This document shows, piece by piece, positions 1-6,643 of a stretch of DNA of 14,740 nucleotides (position 1 is the first letter of the stretch; each line of letters starts with the position of its first letter). A program made the position numbers and the translations under genes. Under the pieces are notes generated by a model. That model did not search any database, was not told the origin of the DNA, and was given only the letters and a program-made list of their open reading frames with translations. Source of the DNA: Nocardia sp. (GTDB lineage Bacteria > Actinomycetota > Actinomycetes > Mycobacteriales > Mycobacteriaceae); NCBI GenBank assembly GCA_017354515.1, contig JAFMQT010000002.1:1-14740 (forward strand), written 5' to 3'.

Positions 1-1751
1 TCGGTGGAATGGTCGCCGTGGAGGGCGAAATCCGGGGTGGGGTTGCCTGGGGCTCCGGCGATATTGTCCAGGTAGGGGGTCATTGCCCGGGTCAGTTGCT
101 GGGTGAGGCCGGGGTTGACCATGCCCAGTGATTTGTTGTCGTGGTCGGGCATATTCATCAGGGTCTCGAATTCGCCTGCGCTACCGGGCTTTGCGGTGTT
201 CGAGGTGAGGAATTGGGCGAGGCCGGAGGCGGCGTGGCCGGCCAGGCGGGACTGCTCGGGGGTGACCTCGGGTTGTCCGCCCTGTGCAGGATGCGGGGTC
301 GCCTCCTGCCCGATCCAGTCGAACAACTCCGGTGCCTTCTTGCCGCCGGAGTCGTTCCAGTCGTACTGCAGCAGGGGCTGAAAGACTTTCGATCGGTCGT
401 AGCCCGGCTCCAGGGGCGGGGAGCCGGGTTCGCTGTGGCCGGTCAGGAGTTCGGTGGTGGCCTGGTGGTTCCGGCCGGAGACCTCGAGGTAGTCACGCAT
501 GGGTCCTTCGAACGCGCTGCGGTCGAGCTGGGGCCCCAGCATCTCGACATCGTGGCGGTTGGGGCTGGCGAGGTTCGCGGCCTGGCGGGTGAGTTCGCGG
601 GAGAATTCGGTGCCGGGCCGCACACCCGGATCGGAGTGTTTGATCAGATCGCCGAATTGCTTGGTCTCGGCCAGGAATTGGACTTGCGCGGCCGGGCTGC
701 CCGGCGAGGCGACCGGATACCGGTTCGAGTTGGCGTCCGGCCCGCCGACACGGGTGGAGACAAGTTTGCGGACGTCGTCGGGGAGTTGTTTATATCCGCC
801 GGGGGACTGCAGCGCGCCGTCGGGGCCGCGGCCGGTGCCGACCCGTTCGTTGGACAGCACCATGAGTCCATTGGCGAGGGCGTCGCGGCGGGCCGCGGCA
901 GCCGGGTTCCCGTGGGCTTCCTCCGTTTTCAGTTCTTCGCTAAGCGCGAGGATCCCGTCTTTGCCGGCGGAGTTGTAGAACTCGTGGAGGTACTGCTGGG
1001 TGGCGGCGGGGAGGGTGGCGACGTCTTTGCCCTGGGCGAGGTCTCGGAGGTCGTTCTCGGTCAGCGCGCCCTCGGGGAGATTGCCGGCGATGTCGGCGAG
1101 CTTGGCGTGGTCGATCGTGCCGTCGGGATGTACGGCGTCGCGCACGGCTTTACCGTCCTCGCGGCCGAATGTGGCTGCGTCGGTGGCGGTATCGGGGGCG
1201 TCGACTCCGGTGCCGAGGTGCTCACCGCGCGCCCGGATGTTCTGGTTGGCATTGGTGATCGCCCGCGACATTTCGGTGATGGCGTCCGCGAGGCTGTAAT
1301 AGGCGGTGTTGATCAGGCCTTGGTGGTGGTCGATGCGTTGTTTGACCTTGTCGATCACGTCCTGCTTCTGACTGCCTGCCGCGACTCGGATTGCGGTGTC
1401 GACCACCCACCTGTCCGAAACTTTCAGCGGGAGCGGAGATTCCGGGTCGTGCTCGGCGTCGGCGACCTTGCCCAGCAGGACGCGGCGTTCATCGCCGAGC
1501 CGGGAGTCGGCGGCGCGGAGGGCGGCCGTGGCGTCGTGGATCTCCTGGGAGAGTTTGCGGGCTTCGGTGTTCTCCTGTGCGAAGCGGTCGTAGGCGGCAT
1601 CACGCGCGGCACCGACCCAGGTCGTGCCGTTGAAATGGCTGATCATACGGCCGAGCTGGGCTTCATAGGTGCCGACCGCGGTGTCGATCTGCCCGGCCCA
1701 TTCGGACAGTTTTCCGGTGTTCCACTTCTCGACTTCCGGGCGTGTGGGCAT
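1..1751 (-). CDS. Large WXG-domain ESX-associated protein (partial, runs off window)
   Basis: The minus strand is open from the ATG at 1751 to the window edge: 583 codons with no stop, so the C-terminus is missing. Residues 1-80 are helical and contain a WXG motif (W45-V-G47 in the context TTWVGAA), like WXG100/ESAT-6 domains. The rest is Ala/Gly-rich and helical, with no signal peptide, membrane segment or enzyme motif that I recognise. It resembles the large hypothetical proteins that mycobacteria and nocardiae encode beside EspC-like genes (the Rv0029/Rv2082 type, often named 'TPR repeat region-containing'); that family match is from memory. The start is fixed by a TGATG overlap with the upstream EspC-like gene, implying translational coupling. 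Likely a type VII secreted protein or an ESX-associated cytoplasmic partner. A 538-codon frame on the opposite strand is an antisense shadow. Confidence 0.8.
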   Translation of the reverse strand, partial: MPTRPEVEKWNTGKLSEWAGQIDTAVGTYEAQLGRMISHFNGTTWVGAARDAAYDRFAQENTEARKLSQEIHDATAALRAADSRLGDERRVLLGKVADAEHDPESPLPLKVSDRWVVDTAIRVAAGSQKQDVIDKVKQRIDHHQGLINTAYYSLADAITEMSRAITNANQNIRARGEHLGTGVDAPDTATDAATFGREDGKAVRDAVHPDGTIDHAKLADIAGNLPEGALTENDLRDLAQGKDVATLPAATQQYLHEFYNSAGKDGILALSEELKTEEAHGNPAAAARRDALANGLMVLSNERVGTGRGPDGALQSPGGYKQLPDDVRKLVSTRVGGPDANSNRYPVASPGSPAAQVQFLAETKQFGDLIKHSDPGVRPGTEFSRELTRQAANLASPNRHDVEMLGPQLDRSAFEGPMRDYLEVSGRNHQATTELLTGHSEPGSPPLEPGYDRSKVFQPLLQYDWNDSGGKKAPELFDWIGQEATPHPAQGGQPEVTPEQSRLAGHAASGLAQFLTSNTAKPGSAGEFETLMNMPDHDNKSLGMVNPGLTQQLTRAMTPYLDNIAGAPGNPTPDFALHGDHST

Positions 1752-2059
1752 CAGTGACCGCCCTGAGTGCGGAAGTCGAGGCGGTGGAGTTGTTCGGCGA
1801 ACTTGTCGTCGGTGAGGGCGAACAGGTTCGCGGTGTTGCGCACCGAGGCGCTCACACTGGTGAGACGCTGGGAGACGCGCAGCCAAGCGCCCTCGGTGAA
1901 TTCGCCGAGCTGAGCGCATTCGGCGCCGATGCTGCAACCGGGCAGGGCGGCGCTGATGGCATCACCGCCTGCCCGGATCCCGATGGCATCGATCTGTTTG
2001 GCGACGTCGTCGATGGTGTCGGCGAGCTTGTTGATCTGGTCGAGATCAGCTTTGAGCAT
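1751..2059 (-). CDS. EspC-like small type VII secretion target
   Basis: This is a 102-residue acidic, helical protein with no signal peptide and no Trp-X-Gly, of the size and layout of the EspC family (T7SS_ESX_EspC). An N-terminal amphipathic helix (LKADLDQINKLADTIDDVAK) is followed by a central turn with two cysteines (C42, C48), then a long helix ending in FALTDDKFAEQL (80-91). That tail resembles the Tyr/Phe-x-x-Thr-Asp pattern common near the C-terminus of EspC homologues. The start at 2059 is preferred over longer in-frame options because GGGGGA lies about 8 nt upstream. Its stop overlaps the start of the large WXG protein, so the two are probably co-expressed and may form a pair. The EspC assignment is by pattern and context. 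Confidence 0.72.
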   Translation of the reverse strand: MLKADLDQINKLADTIDDVAKQIDAIGIRAGGDAISAALPGCSIGAECAQLGEFTEGAWLRVSQRLTSVSASVRNTANLFALTDDKFAEQLHRLDFRTQGGH

Positions 2060-2248
2060 GCGATGAATCCCCCTTCGCCCCGTTCCCGTAGTGGCCCCAC
2101 CCTGGGTGACGGCCGGTCCCGCCACATTGTGCCATCCATCCCGGCCGGCCGACGGCAACGGGATCGAATTCGGCTGTGCTAACCTCGCGAGGTCGGGGCG
2201 AAGGCATCGAACAGTGCAGAAGCCATCGAACAATGCAGGGGGCGGCAG
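2060..2248. promoter_or_regulatory. Divergent promoter region between the two ESX modules
   Basis: This 189-bp spacer separates the EspC-like gene (minus) from the PPE-like gene (plus). On the plus strand an extended -10, TGC followed by TAACCT (2180-2185), fits the actinobacterial TANNNT pattern. No convincing -35 is visible. A start near 2192 would give a leader of about 57 nt that contains the tandem 15-bp repeat listed separately. On the minus strand I see only weak -10-like sequence (CACAAT, around 2115-2120). Confidence 0.4.
2205..2238 (+). repeat. Tandem 15-bp direct repeat in the leader of the PPE-like gene
   Basis: CATCGAACAGTGCAG (2205-2219) and CATCGAACAATGCAG (2224-2238) match at 14 of 15 positions with a 19-bp period. 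They sit between the probable -10 (2180-2185) and the ATG at 2249, and the second copy abuts the ribosome-binding site AGGGGG (2237-2242). Possible roles are an operator with direct half-sites or an RNA leader element. No inverted symmetry is evident. Confidence 0.6.
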
Positions 2249-3877
2249 ATGGGTAATGACGATCCGCGATCGGCGCCACCGCCGAAAGATATCTTCTCCC
2301 AGATTCAGGACGCCGCGACCAAGAACGAGATCGACCCGTTCCGGCAGAAATTCAACGAGTCCCAGGCTCAACTGCAGCGCGGCGACGCCGAACTGGCCGG
2401 TCAGCACGCGGGCACCGATCCGGCCTACACCAGCAATAACGATCACTTCGAGGGGATGACCCATCAGCAGCTCTACGATGCAGTCCACGGGCTCGGCGGA
2501 CTGGATCCCAAGGGTCTGCAGACCATGCGCAAGACGTGGTTCGATTGCTCGAGCAAACTCGAGAACCTGACCACCTTCACCCTGCAGCTGGGCATCAACA
2601 ATATTTTCGCCGGCGGGATATGGCAGGGCGCCGCGGCGGACGCGGGCAAGGCCGCCTCCGATCGGTTCGCGCGGGTGGCGAATCAGATCGGGCAGGTCTT
2701 CGATTCCATCTCGAGCCGGATGGACAGTGCGGCCTGGGCGGCCGAAGCGGTTCGCAAAGCTGTTCCGCCACCTCCGAATTCGGTGGTGCTGACTCCGAAG
2801 AGTGACGATCCGAACGTGGCGATCCTGCCCAATCTGCCCAATCCGAAGGCGACCGACGACACCGCTCAGGCCGTCGAGAGGGCTCGTCAGGATGCGATCC
2901 GGCAGCTGAACGCCATCTACACACCCTCGTTCCCGCCGACCGGGGCGAATGTTCCCGCCTATATCGAGGTTCCGAAGGCGATCGCCGGAGATGGAGGGGC
3001 TCCCGCGCCCAGCGGTAGTGGCGGTGGTCCCGCAGGTGGAGGCTCCAAACCCAGTGGTGTTGAGGGGAACTCAGGTGCCGCGCCGCACCCCGAACAGCAG
3101 GGGAGCGGGCAGCCGGGCCCGGCGGACGGACGCTCGGGTCCGAGCGATCCAGCTCCCTCCGAAACCGCTCCCGCCGCCTCGTCAGCGATGGATCCTGCAG
3201 CGTCCGGCGGTGCGGGCCCTGATGCGACCACCGCCGCCGGGGTGGGACCCGATACCCGGACCGGGCCCAGCCCCAGTCCCGGACTTGGTTCTCCCACCAG
3301 CCCCCTGCCCGGCGGACACACCGGCAGTGGTGCTGGCTCGTCCGAGTCGCGATCGGGTGGCCCCGGAATGAGCGCACTGCCACAACCGGGTGTCAGCCTG
3401 CCCGGTGGCCCGAAGCCCGGCGCGCAGTCGGGCCCCGCCACACGCGGAACCGCTGCGGCACAAGGACGTCCGGGCCAAACCGGTGCGGGTGCGCCGGGGG
3501 CGCAAGGCAAACGCCGCGAGGACGACCGCGAACACCGATCTCCCGACTATTTGAAGGGCGTCAAACCGGACTGGGCTGAAGGGCTCGAAGCCCCGCCACC
3601 GGTGATCGGTTCGGACTTCGGCCCGGTGAACGACAACAATGCCTACTGGGACTCGACCGCACCGACCGCACCTTCCGCCGAGTCGGCACAGCCGAGTGCG
3701 AAACCGGCACGCGAAAACTCGCTGTATCACGACGAATTCGAACCGGACAAGCAGTCGGCCCCGGCCACTGAGCACGTCCCGAAGCCGGAGGGTACCCGCG
3801 AAAAACAGTATCTTGACCTATCCGGCGAGGGGCCGATGACCGACGACGAACGCCGCGGTGGGACACCTCCACGGTGA
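2249..3877 (+). CDS. PPE/WXG-like type VII secretion substrate with long disordered linker
   Basis: The protein has 542 residues. Residues 1-240 form a helical domain with a WXG-type turn (W125-Q-G127 in GGIWQGAAADAG) followed by a long helix, and end in a helix and Tyr-rich stretch (RQLNAIYTPSFPPTG, about 218-232). This resembles the PPE-like ESX substrates of nocardiae, but there is no N-terminal Pro-Pro-Glu. Residues 245-420 are Pro/Gly/Ser/Ala low complexity, probably disordered. The acidic C-terminal 120 residues hold a short ordered-looking block (SPDYLKGVKPDWAEGL). There is no signal peptide. AGGGGG precedes the ATG by about 6 nt. The gene overlaps the EspG gene by 4 bp (GTGA), which strongly suggests the EspG protein is its chaperone. 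No PE partner is visible. Confidence 0.75.
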   Translation: MGNDDPRSAPPPKDIFSQIQDAATKNEIDPFRQKFNESQAQLQRGDAELAGQHAGTDPAYTSNNDHFEGMTHQQLYDAVHGLGGLDPKGLQTMRKTWFDCSSKLENLTTFTLQLGINNIFAGGIWQGAAADAGKAASDRFARVANQIGQVFDSISSRMDSAAWAAEAVRKAVPPPPNSVVLTPKSDDPNVAILPNLPNPKATDDTAQAVERARQDAIRQLNAIYTPSFPPTGANVPAYIEVPKAIAGDGGAPAPSGSGGGPAGGGSKPSGVEGNSGAAPHPEQQGSGQPGPADGRSGPSDPAPSETAPAASSAMDPAASGGAGPDATTAAGVGPDTRTGPSPSPGLGSPTSPLPGGHTGSGAGSSESRSGGPGMSALPQPGVSLPGGPKPGAQSGPATRGTAAAQGRPGQTGAGAPGAQGKRREDDREHRSPDYLKGVKPDWAEGLEAPPPVIGSDFGPVNDNNAYWDSTAPTAPSAESAQPSAKPARENSLYHDEFEPDKQSAPATEHVPKPEGTREKQYLDLSGEGPMTDDERRGGTPPR

Positions 3878-4638
3878 AAACGCGCAAGACGTGGGACTTC
3901 ACACCCGATGAATTCGCCTATGTGTGGGCACAGGAAACCGGCCTCACCGGCGACTATCCGTGGCCCATCAGTATCCTCGAATCAGTCACCGACGCAGACG
4001 ATTACGATCGTCTGCTGCTGAAACTGAAGTCCCGCTTTCCGCCCGGCGGCGATCCCGACCTCACCGGCCCGTTGCGGGTGCTGGCCAACCCCGACCTGCG
4101 GATCGTGTGCAACGGCTGGTTCCTCGGATCCCAGCGCCGGGTGCGCTCGGTCGGTGCGGCGATCGGGGACCTGGGAGTCATCCTGTTCCAGAAGGCAGGC
4201 AGCTCAGCGGCTTTCGGCGAAGATATCAAGCTTGTCGTCACCACTCGAAGCAACCTCGGCAAACATATCGCGGCCACCATGCCGAATATGACTCCCGGAT
4301 CGGCGGGCAAACTCGTCGGCTACACACCCCGGGTGCGCGGCGAACTACCACCCAAGTCCTGGCTGCGCGATGCGGAAGGTCGTCGGCCCGTCGAGGAACG
4401 AATACGAACGCTGCTGCATCTGAGCCGAACCGCGCAGGGCTATCTGCGTATCGACCGCCACCTGCACGACGAACGCCCGTATCCACTGCTGTTCGTGAGC
4501 TGGATCGACGTCGAGAGCCCGCGCGCCCACGGCCGCTACCTGGTCGACGCGGACGATAACGACACCATCATCACTCCCGCCTCCGAGCAGGTCATCGCCC
4601 AGGAACTGCACCGGCGAGCACGACTCGATCAGTGGTAG
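3874..4638 (+). CDS. EspG-family ESX secretion-associated chaperone
   Basis: A 254-residue soluble protein matching the EspG family in length and layout. It opens with WDFTPDEFAYVWAQE, the typical N-terminal beta strand and helix, and has the central strand block LRVLANPDLRIVCNGWFL followed by VRSVGAAIGDLGVILFQ. EspG proteins are cytoplasmic and bind the helical tip of PPE substrates to keep them soluble for ESX export. The GTG start is fixed by the 4-bp GTGA overlap with the PPE-like gene, so the two are translationally coupled. The C-terminal part (about 170-254) is charged and ends HRRARLDQW. Specificity for a given ESX system cannot be read from sequence, and no core ESX genes are in the window. 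Confidence 0.88.
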   Translation: MKTRKTWDFTPDEFAYVWAQETGLTGDYPWPISILESVTDADDYDRLLLKLKSRFPPGGDPDLTGPLRVLANPDLRIVCNGWFLGSQRRVRSVGAAIGDLGVILFQKAGSSAAFGEDIKLVVTTRSNLGKHIAATMPNMTPGSAGKLVGYTPRVRGELPPKSWLRDAEGRRPVEERIRTLLHLSRTAQGYLRIDRHLHDERPYPLLFVSWIDVESPRAHGRYLVDADDNDTIITPASEQVIAQELHRRARLDQW

Positions 4639-4712
4639 GGACGATCGCGGCATTGAAACGGTCGCGGTGCGCCGAGCCGCGGTGGCCTCACCTCGACGCT
4701 TCATCCGTCCCT

Positions 4713-4733
4713 TTCTTGGCGGCTGGTCAAGAT
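4713..4733. promoter_or_regulatory. TetR operator copy 1, upstream of the TetR gene
   Basis: TTCTTG (4713-4718), a 9-bp core GCGGCTGGT, then CAAGAT (4728-4733). It matches 11 of 12 arm positions of the two copies near 6514 and 6559, with identical spacing. It overlaps the best -10 candidate, TAGCAT (4733-4738), placing a bound repressor on the promoter of the TetR gene at 4767. No good -35 is visible. The core is less like the other two copies, so this may be a weaker autoregulatory site. Confidence 0.6.
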
Positions 4734-4766
4734 AGCATCGGGGCTGGTACTAGGTCAGGACTGGAG

Positions 4767-5327
4767 ATGCCTCGCAACAGACGTCCGCAGGATCGGGAAG
4801 AAAAGCGCGCGGAGATCGTGGTGGCTGCTCGGCGATTGTTCGTCGAGCAGGGGTACGACGCGGCGTCGATGACACGGATCGCCCGGGAGGCCGGAGTGGT
4901 GTCGAACACGCTGTACTGGTACTTCCAGGACAAGGACGCGGTATTGATCGCGGTCCTGGACGCGGTCCTGGCCGACTCGATGGCCGCCTACAGCCAGGTG
5001 CTGGGCTCGGGGCTGGCCGATCGGCTGTTGTGGCTGGTCGAGGAATTGGAACAGCTGGGCCGGTTGGTGAGCACGGTGCACACGCGCGCTGCCGAGTCCG
5101 CGTCCATTCGGGAATGGCACGAGCAGTTTCACGTGCTGGCCGAGGGATTGTTCCGGACAGAGCTGATCGAACTCGGCGTGCCCGCGCACGAGGTCGATCC
5201 GATGGTCGCGATCGGCGTTTTCGTTGTCGAGGGCATGCTGACGCATCCGAGCGGGCAGGCTCAGCGACGCGCGGTGATCGAGACCTTGCTCGACAGCGCT
5301 CGCGGTCTCGCCGCGGCCGCCGGGTGA
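4767..5327 (+). CDS. TetR/AcrR-family transcriptional repressor (hydrolase regulator)
   Basis: The protein has 186 residues. The N-terminal TetR DNA-binding domain (about 12-58) shows the standard pattern AARRLFVEQGYDAASMTRIA, then a recognition helix ending NTLYWYFQDKDAVLIAVLD. The C-terminal ligand/dimer domain (about 65-186) is helical and unrecognised. The ATG at 4767 is chosen over an upstream in-frame start because AGGA (4757-4760) lies 6 nt away and the conserved domain follows directly. The longer version would overlap the EspG stop and add an unconserved tail. The gene is convergent with the hydrolase, 37 bp apart. The same inverted repeat lies in front of both genes, so this protein probably represses itself and the hydrolase. 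The inducer is unknown. Confidence 0.88.
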   Translation: MPRNRRPQDREEKRAEIVVAARRLFVEQGYDAASMTRIAREAGVVSNTLYWYFQDKDAVLIAVLDAVLADSMAAYSQVLGSGLADRLLWLVEELEQLGRLVSTVHTRAAESASIREWHEQFHVLAEGLFRTELIELGVPAHEVDPMVAIGVFVVEGMLTHPSGQAQRRAVIETLLDSARGLAAAAG

Positions 5328-5357
5328 GGGCTCGGCCTGCCCCGCGTCGACGAGCCC
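5328..5357. terminator. Candidate bidirectional hairpin between TetR and hydrolase
   Basis: GGGCTCG (5328-5334) and CGAGCCC (5351-5357) form a perfect 7-bp stem with a 16-nt loop. It lies exactly in the 37-bp gap between two convergent genes. No T-tract follows on either strand, which is common in high-GC actinobacteria. Position is the main support. Confidence 0.4.
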
Positions 5358-5364
5358 GGGGCAC

Positions 5365-6487
5365 CTACTGCGTGGTGGCTGCTGTGTGGTCGAATTGTGT
5401 TGTCAGGAAATCGAGTTGGTCACGCACGGCACGTTCGAAGTGCTCGCCCACGTAGATGCCGAAGTGAGCGCACGGGTAGTTCTGGACATGCACGTGTGCC
5501 AAGCCCTGCGCGTAACGCTTGGTGGTTCTTCGCGGGCGCGGCCGTGTCGTTGTCGCAGATACACAGCAGCGTCGGAGTCTTGAAGCGTGCCAGTGCGCGA
5601 CCGGGCCGATCGAGCGGAAGGCGCAGCGCCAGCCGCGCGGCCAGGGCGTTGGCGGCATCGAAGTCACCGTCCGGGCCGCGCAAGACACCCCACATGCTGT
5701 CGCGACCAACACCGGTCACGGTTTCTTCCTCAGCGTCGATCTCGGTCAGCTCGATGTTTTTCGACAGCTCAGCCCGTACCGATGGCAGCCGATTCAACAG
5801 AGTTCTGGTGCGCCGCGAGAGCCGGGTTCCCGCGGGTAGGAGTGCCGAAGCTCCGGCGAGGGCGTCGGGTGAGGCCACGAACGCGGGCATCCAGGACGTG
5901 CCCGCCATCGGCAGCAGTATCGGTTTCGCGCCGAACCAGGAACCGATTGTGTCGAGGACACCTGCCGCTGCCAGCACTACCACGCTCAGCGGGCCGGTCC
6001 GGATACGCGAGCGCAACGACGCCGGTCCATCGGTGAAGGGGCACTGGGCCACGACCGCGGCGATACGGCTATCTTCCGAGGCGACCTGAATGACATGGCC
6101 ACCGCCGAAAGAACTGCCCCACAACGCGATCCGGTCGACATCGACCTCCGGCAGCGTGCGCGCGAAGGCCAACGCGGCATGCCAATCGGCACGTTGGCGT
6201 CCGATATCGAGGAGCTGACGCGGTGCTCCGCCGCTGGCCCCGAGGTGGCGGTAGTCGAACACCAGCACCGACCACCCCGCCTCGGCGAACCGTTGCGCGT
6301 AAGCGTCCAGGCGCATCTCCCGCACCGCCCCGAGCCCGTGACCCATGATCACCATCGGGCGCGGGCCGTCGAGGTCGGGTGCGGTGTACAGCCATGCCGC
6401 ACACTTGTCCTGACCGGAGGTGAAAGAGACCTCACGCCGTCGCACCGCGACTGTTTCATACCGCTTGGCCGGCTCACTGATTTCCAT
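5365..6487 (-). pseudogene. Alpha/beta-fold hydrolase, frameshifted before the catalytic histidine
   Basis: An alpha/beta hydrolase of the dienelactone/acyl-hydrolase type with unknown substrate. It shows the oxyanion-loop motif HGLG (50-53), nucleophile elbow G-S-S126-F-G (124-128) and acidic residue D314 in CDNDTAAPAK. After K320 (codon 5530-5528) the frame changes: the straight reading ends at 5420 with an Arg-rich unconserved tail. The other minus frame continues with family-like sequence, TTKRYAQGLA then YPCAHFGIYVG, ending at the TAG at 5365. The span of 1123 nt is one more than a multiple of three, as a one-base insertion (AAGAACC for AAGACC, 5525-5530) would give. Restored length is about 373 residues with catalytic H341. 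The ATG at 6487 is preferred (GGGAG 9 nt upstream) over a GTG at 6511 lying beside the operator. Sequencing error cannot be excluded. Confidence 0.78.
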
Positions 6488-6513
6488 GATTCGCGTCTCC
6501 CGCTTCGTCACTC

Positions 6514-6534
6514 TTCTTGGATGCCAGCCAAGAA
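6514..6534. promoter_or_regulatory. TetR operator copy 2, downstream of the hydrolase promoter
   Basis: TTCTTG (6514-6519), core GATGCCAGC, CAAGAA (6529-6534). The symmetry extends one base further on each side (C at 6513, G at 6535), and the core is itself nearly symmetric. It lies about +6 to +26 relative to the predicted hydrolase start site, where a bound repressor would block initiation or escape. Its centre is 45 bp from that of copy 3. Confidence 0.7.
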
Positions 6535-6546
6535 GTACCTGGGTTT

Positions 6547-6576
6547 ACCGTAACCACATTCTTGAATGACAGTCAA
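6547..6576 (-). promoter_or_regulatory. Predicted promoter of the hydrolase gene
   Basis: Read on the minus strand: -35 TTGACT (6576-6571), an 18-bp spacer, and -10 TACGGT (6552-6547), fitting TANNNT. Transcription would start near 6540, giving a leader of about 53 nt to the ATG at 6487. The -35 lies inside operator copy 3, and operator copy 2 covers the start of the transcript. Confidence 0.5.
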
Positions 6577-6579
6577 GAA
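6559..6579. promoter_or_regulatory. TetR operator copy 3, over the hydrolase -35
   Basis: TTCTTG (6559-6564), core AATGACAGT, CAAGAA (6574-6579): perfect 6-bp arms with the same 9-bp spacing as the other two copies. The core shares the ATGnCAG pattern with copy 2. It covers the predicted -35 hexamer of the hydrolase promoter. Confidence 0.7.
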
Positions 6580-6643
6580 AGCAATAGCGCCGGGAGGCGG
6601 TATGCCGGTCACTACCCCCCATCGCCTGAGACCGCGCAGACCG

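Noticed and set aside
141..1757. A 538-codon open frame on the plus strand
   Set aside because: It is antisense to the minus-strand WXG-domain gene, which has a coupled start, a recognisable N-terminal domain and normal composition. The plus frame encodes a Gly/Val/Arg-rich product with no motif, as expected opposite a high-GC gene.
2060..2488. N-terminal extension of the EspC-like protein up to 2488
   Set aside because: It would overlap the PPE-like gene on the other strand and add unconserved residues. The ATG at 2059 has a good ribosome-binding site and gives the normal family length.
2595..3383. Long minus-strand frame (262 codons) inside the PPE-like gene
   Set aside because: Arg/Ser/Pro-rich antisense shadow of the low-complexity region; no ribosome-binding site or motif.
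3000..3520. Possible structured repeat in the Gly/Pro/Ser-coding stretch
   Set aside because: There is no regular period at DNA or protein level. It is compositional low complexity, not a tandem repeat, and there is no CRISPR-like spacing.
4625..4710. Short inverted repeats after the EspG stop
   Set aside because: Only 4-5 bp arms with 12-nt or similar loops; too weak to call a terminator.
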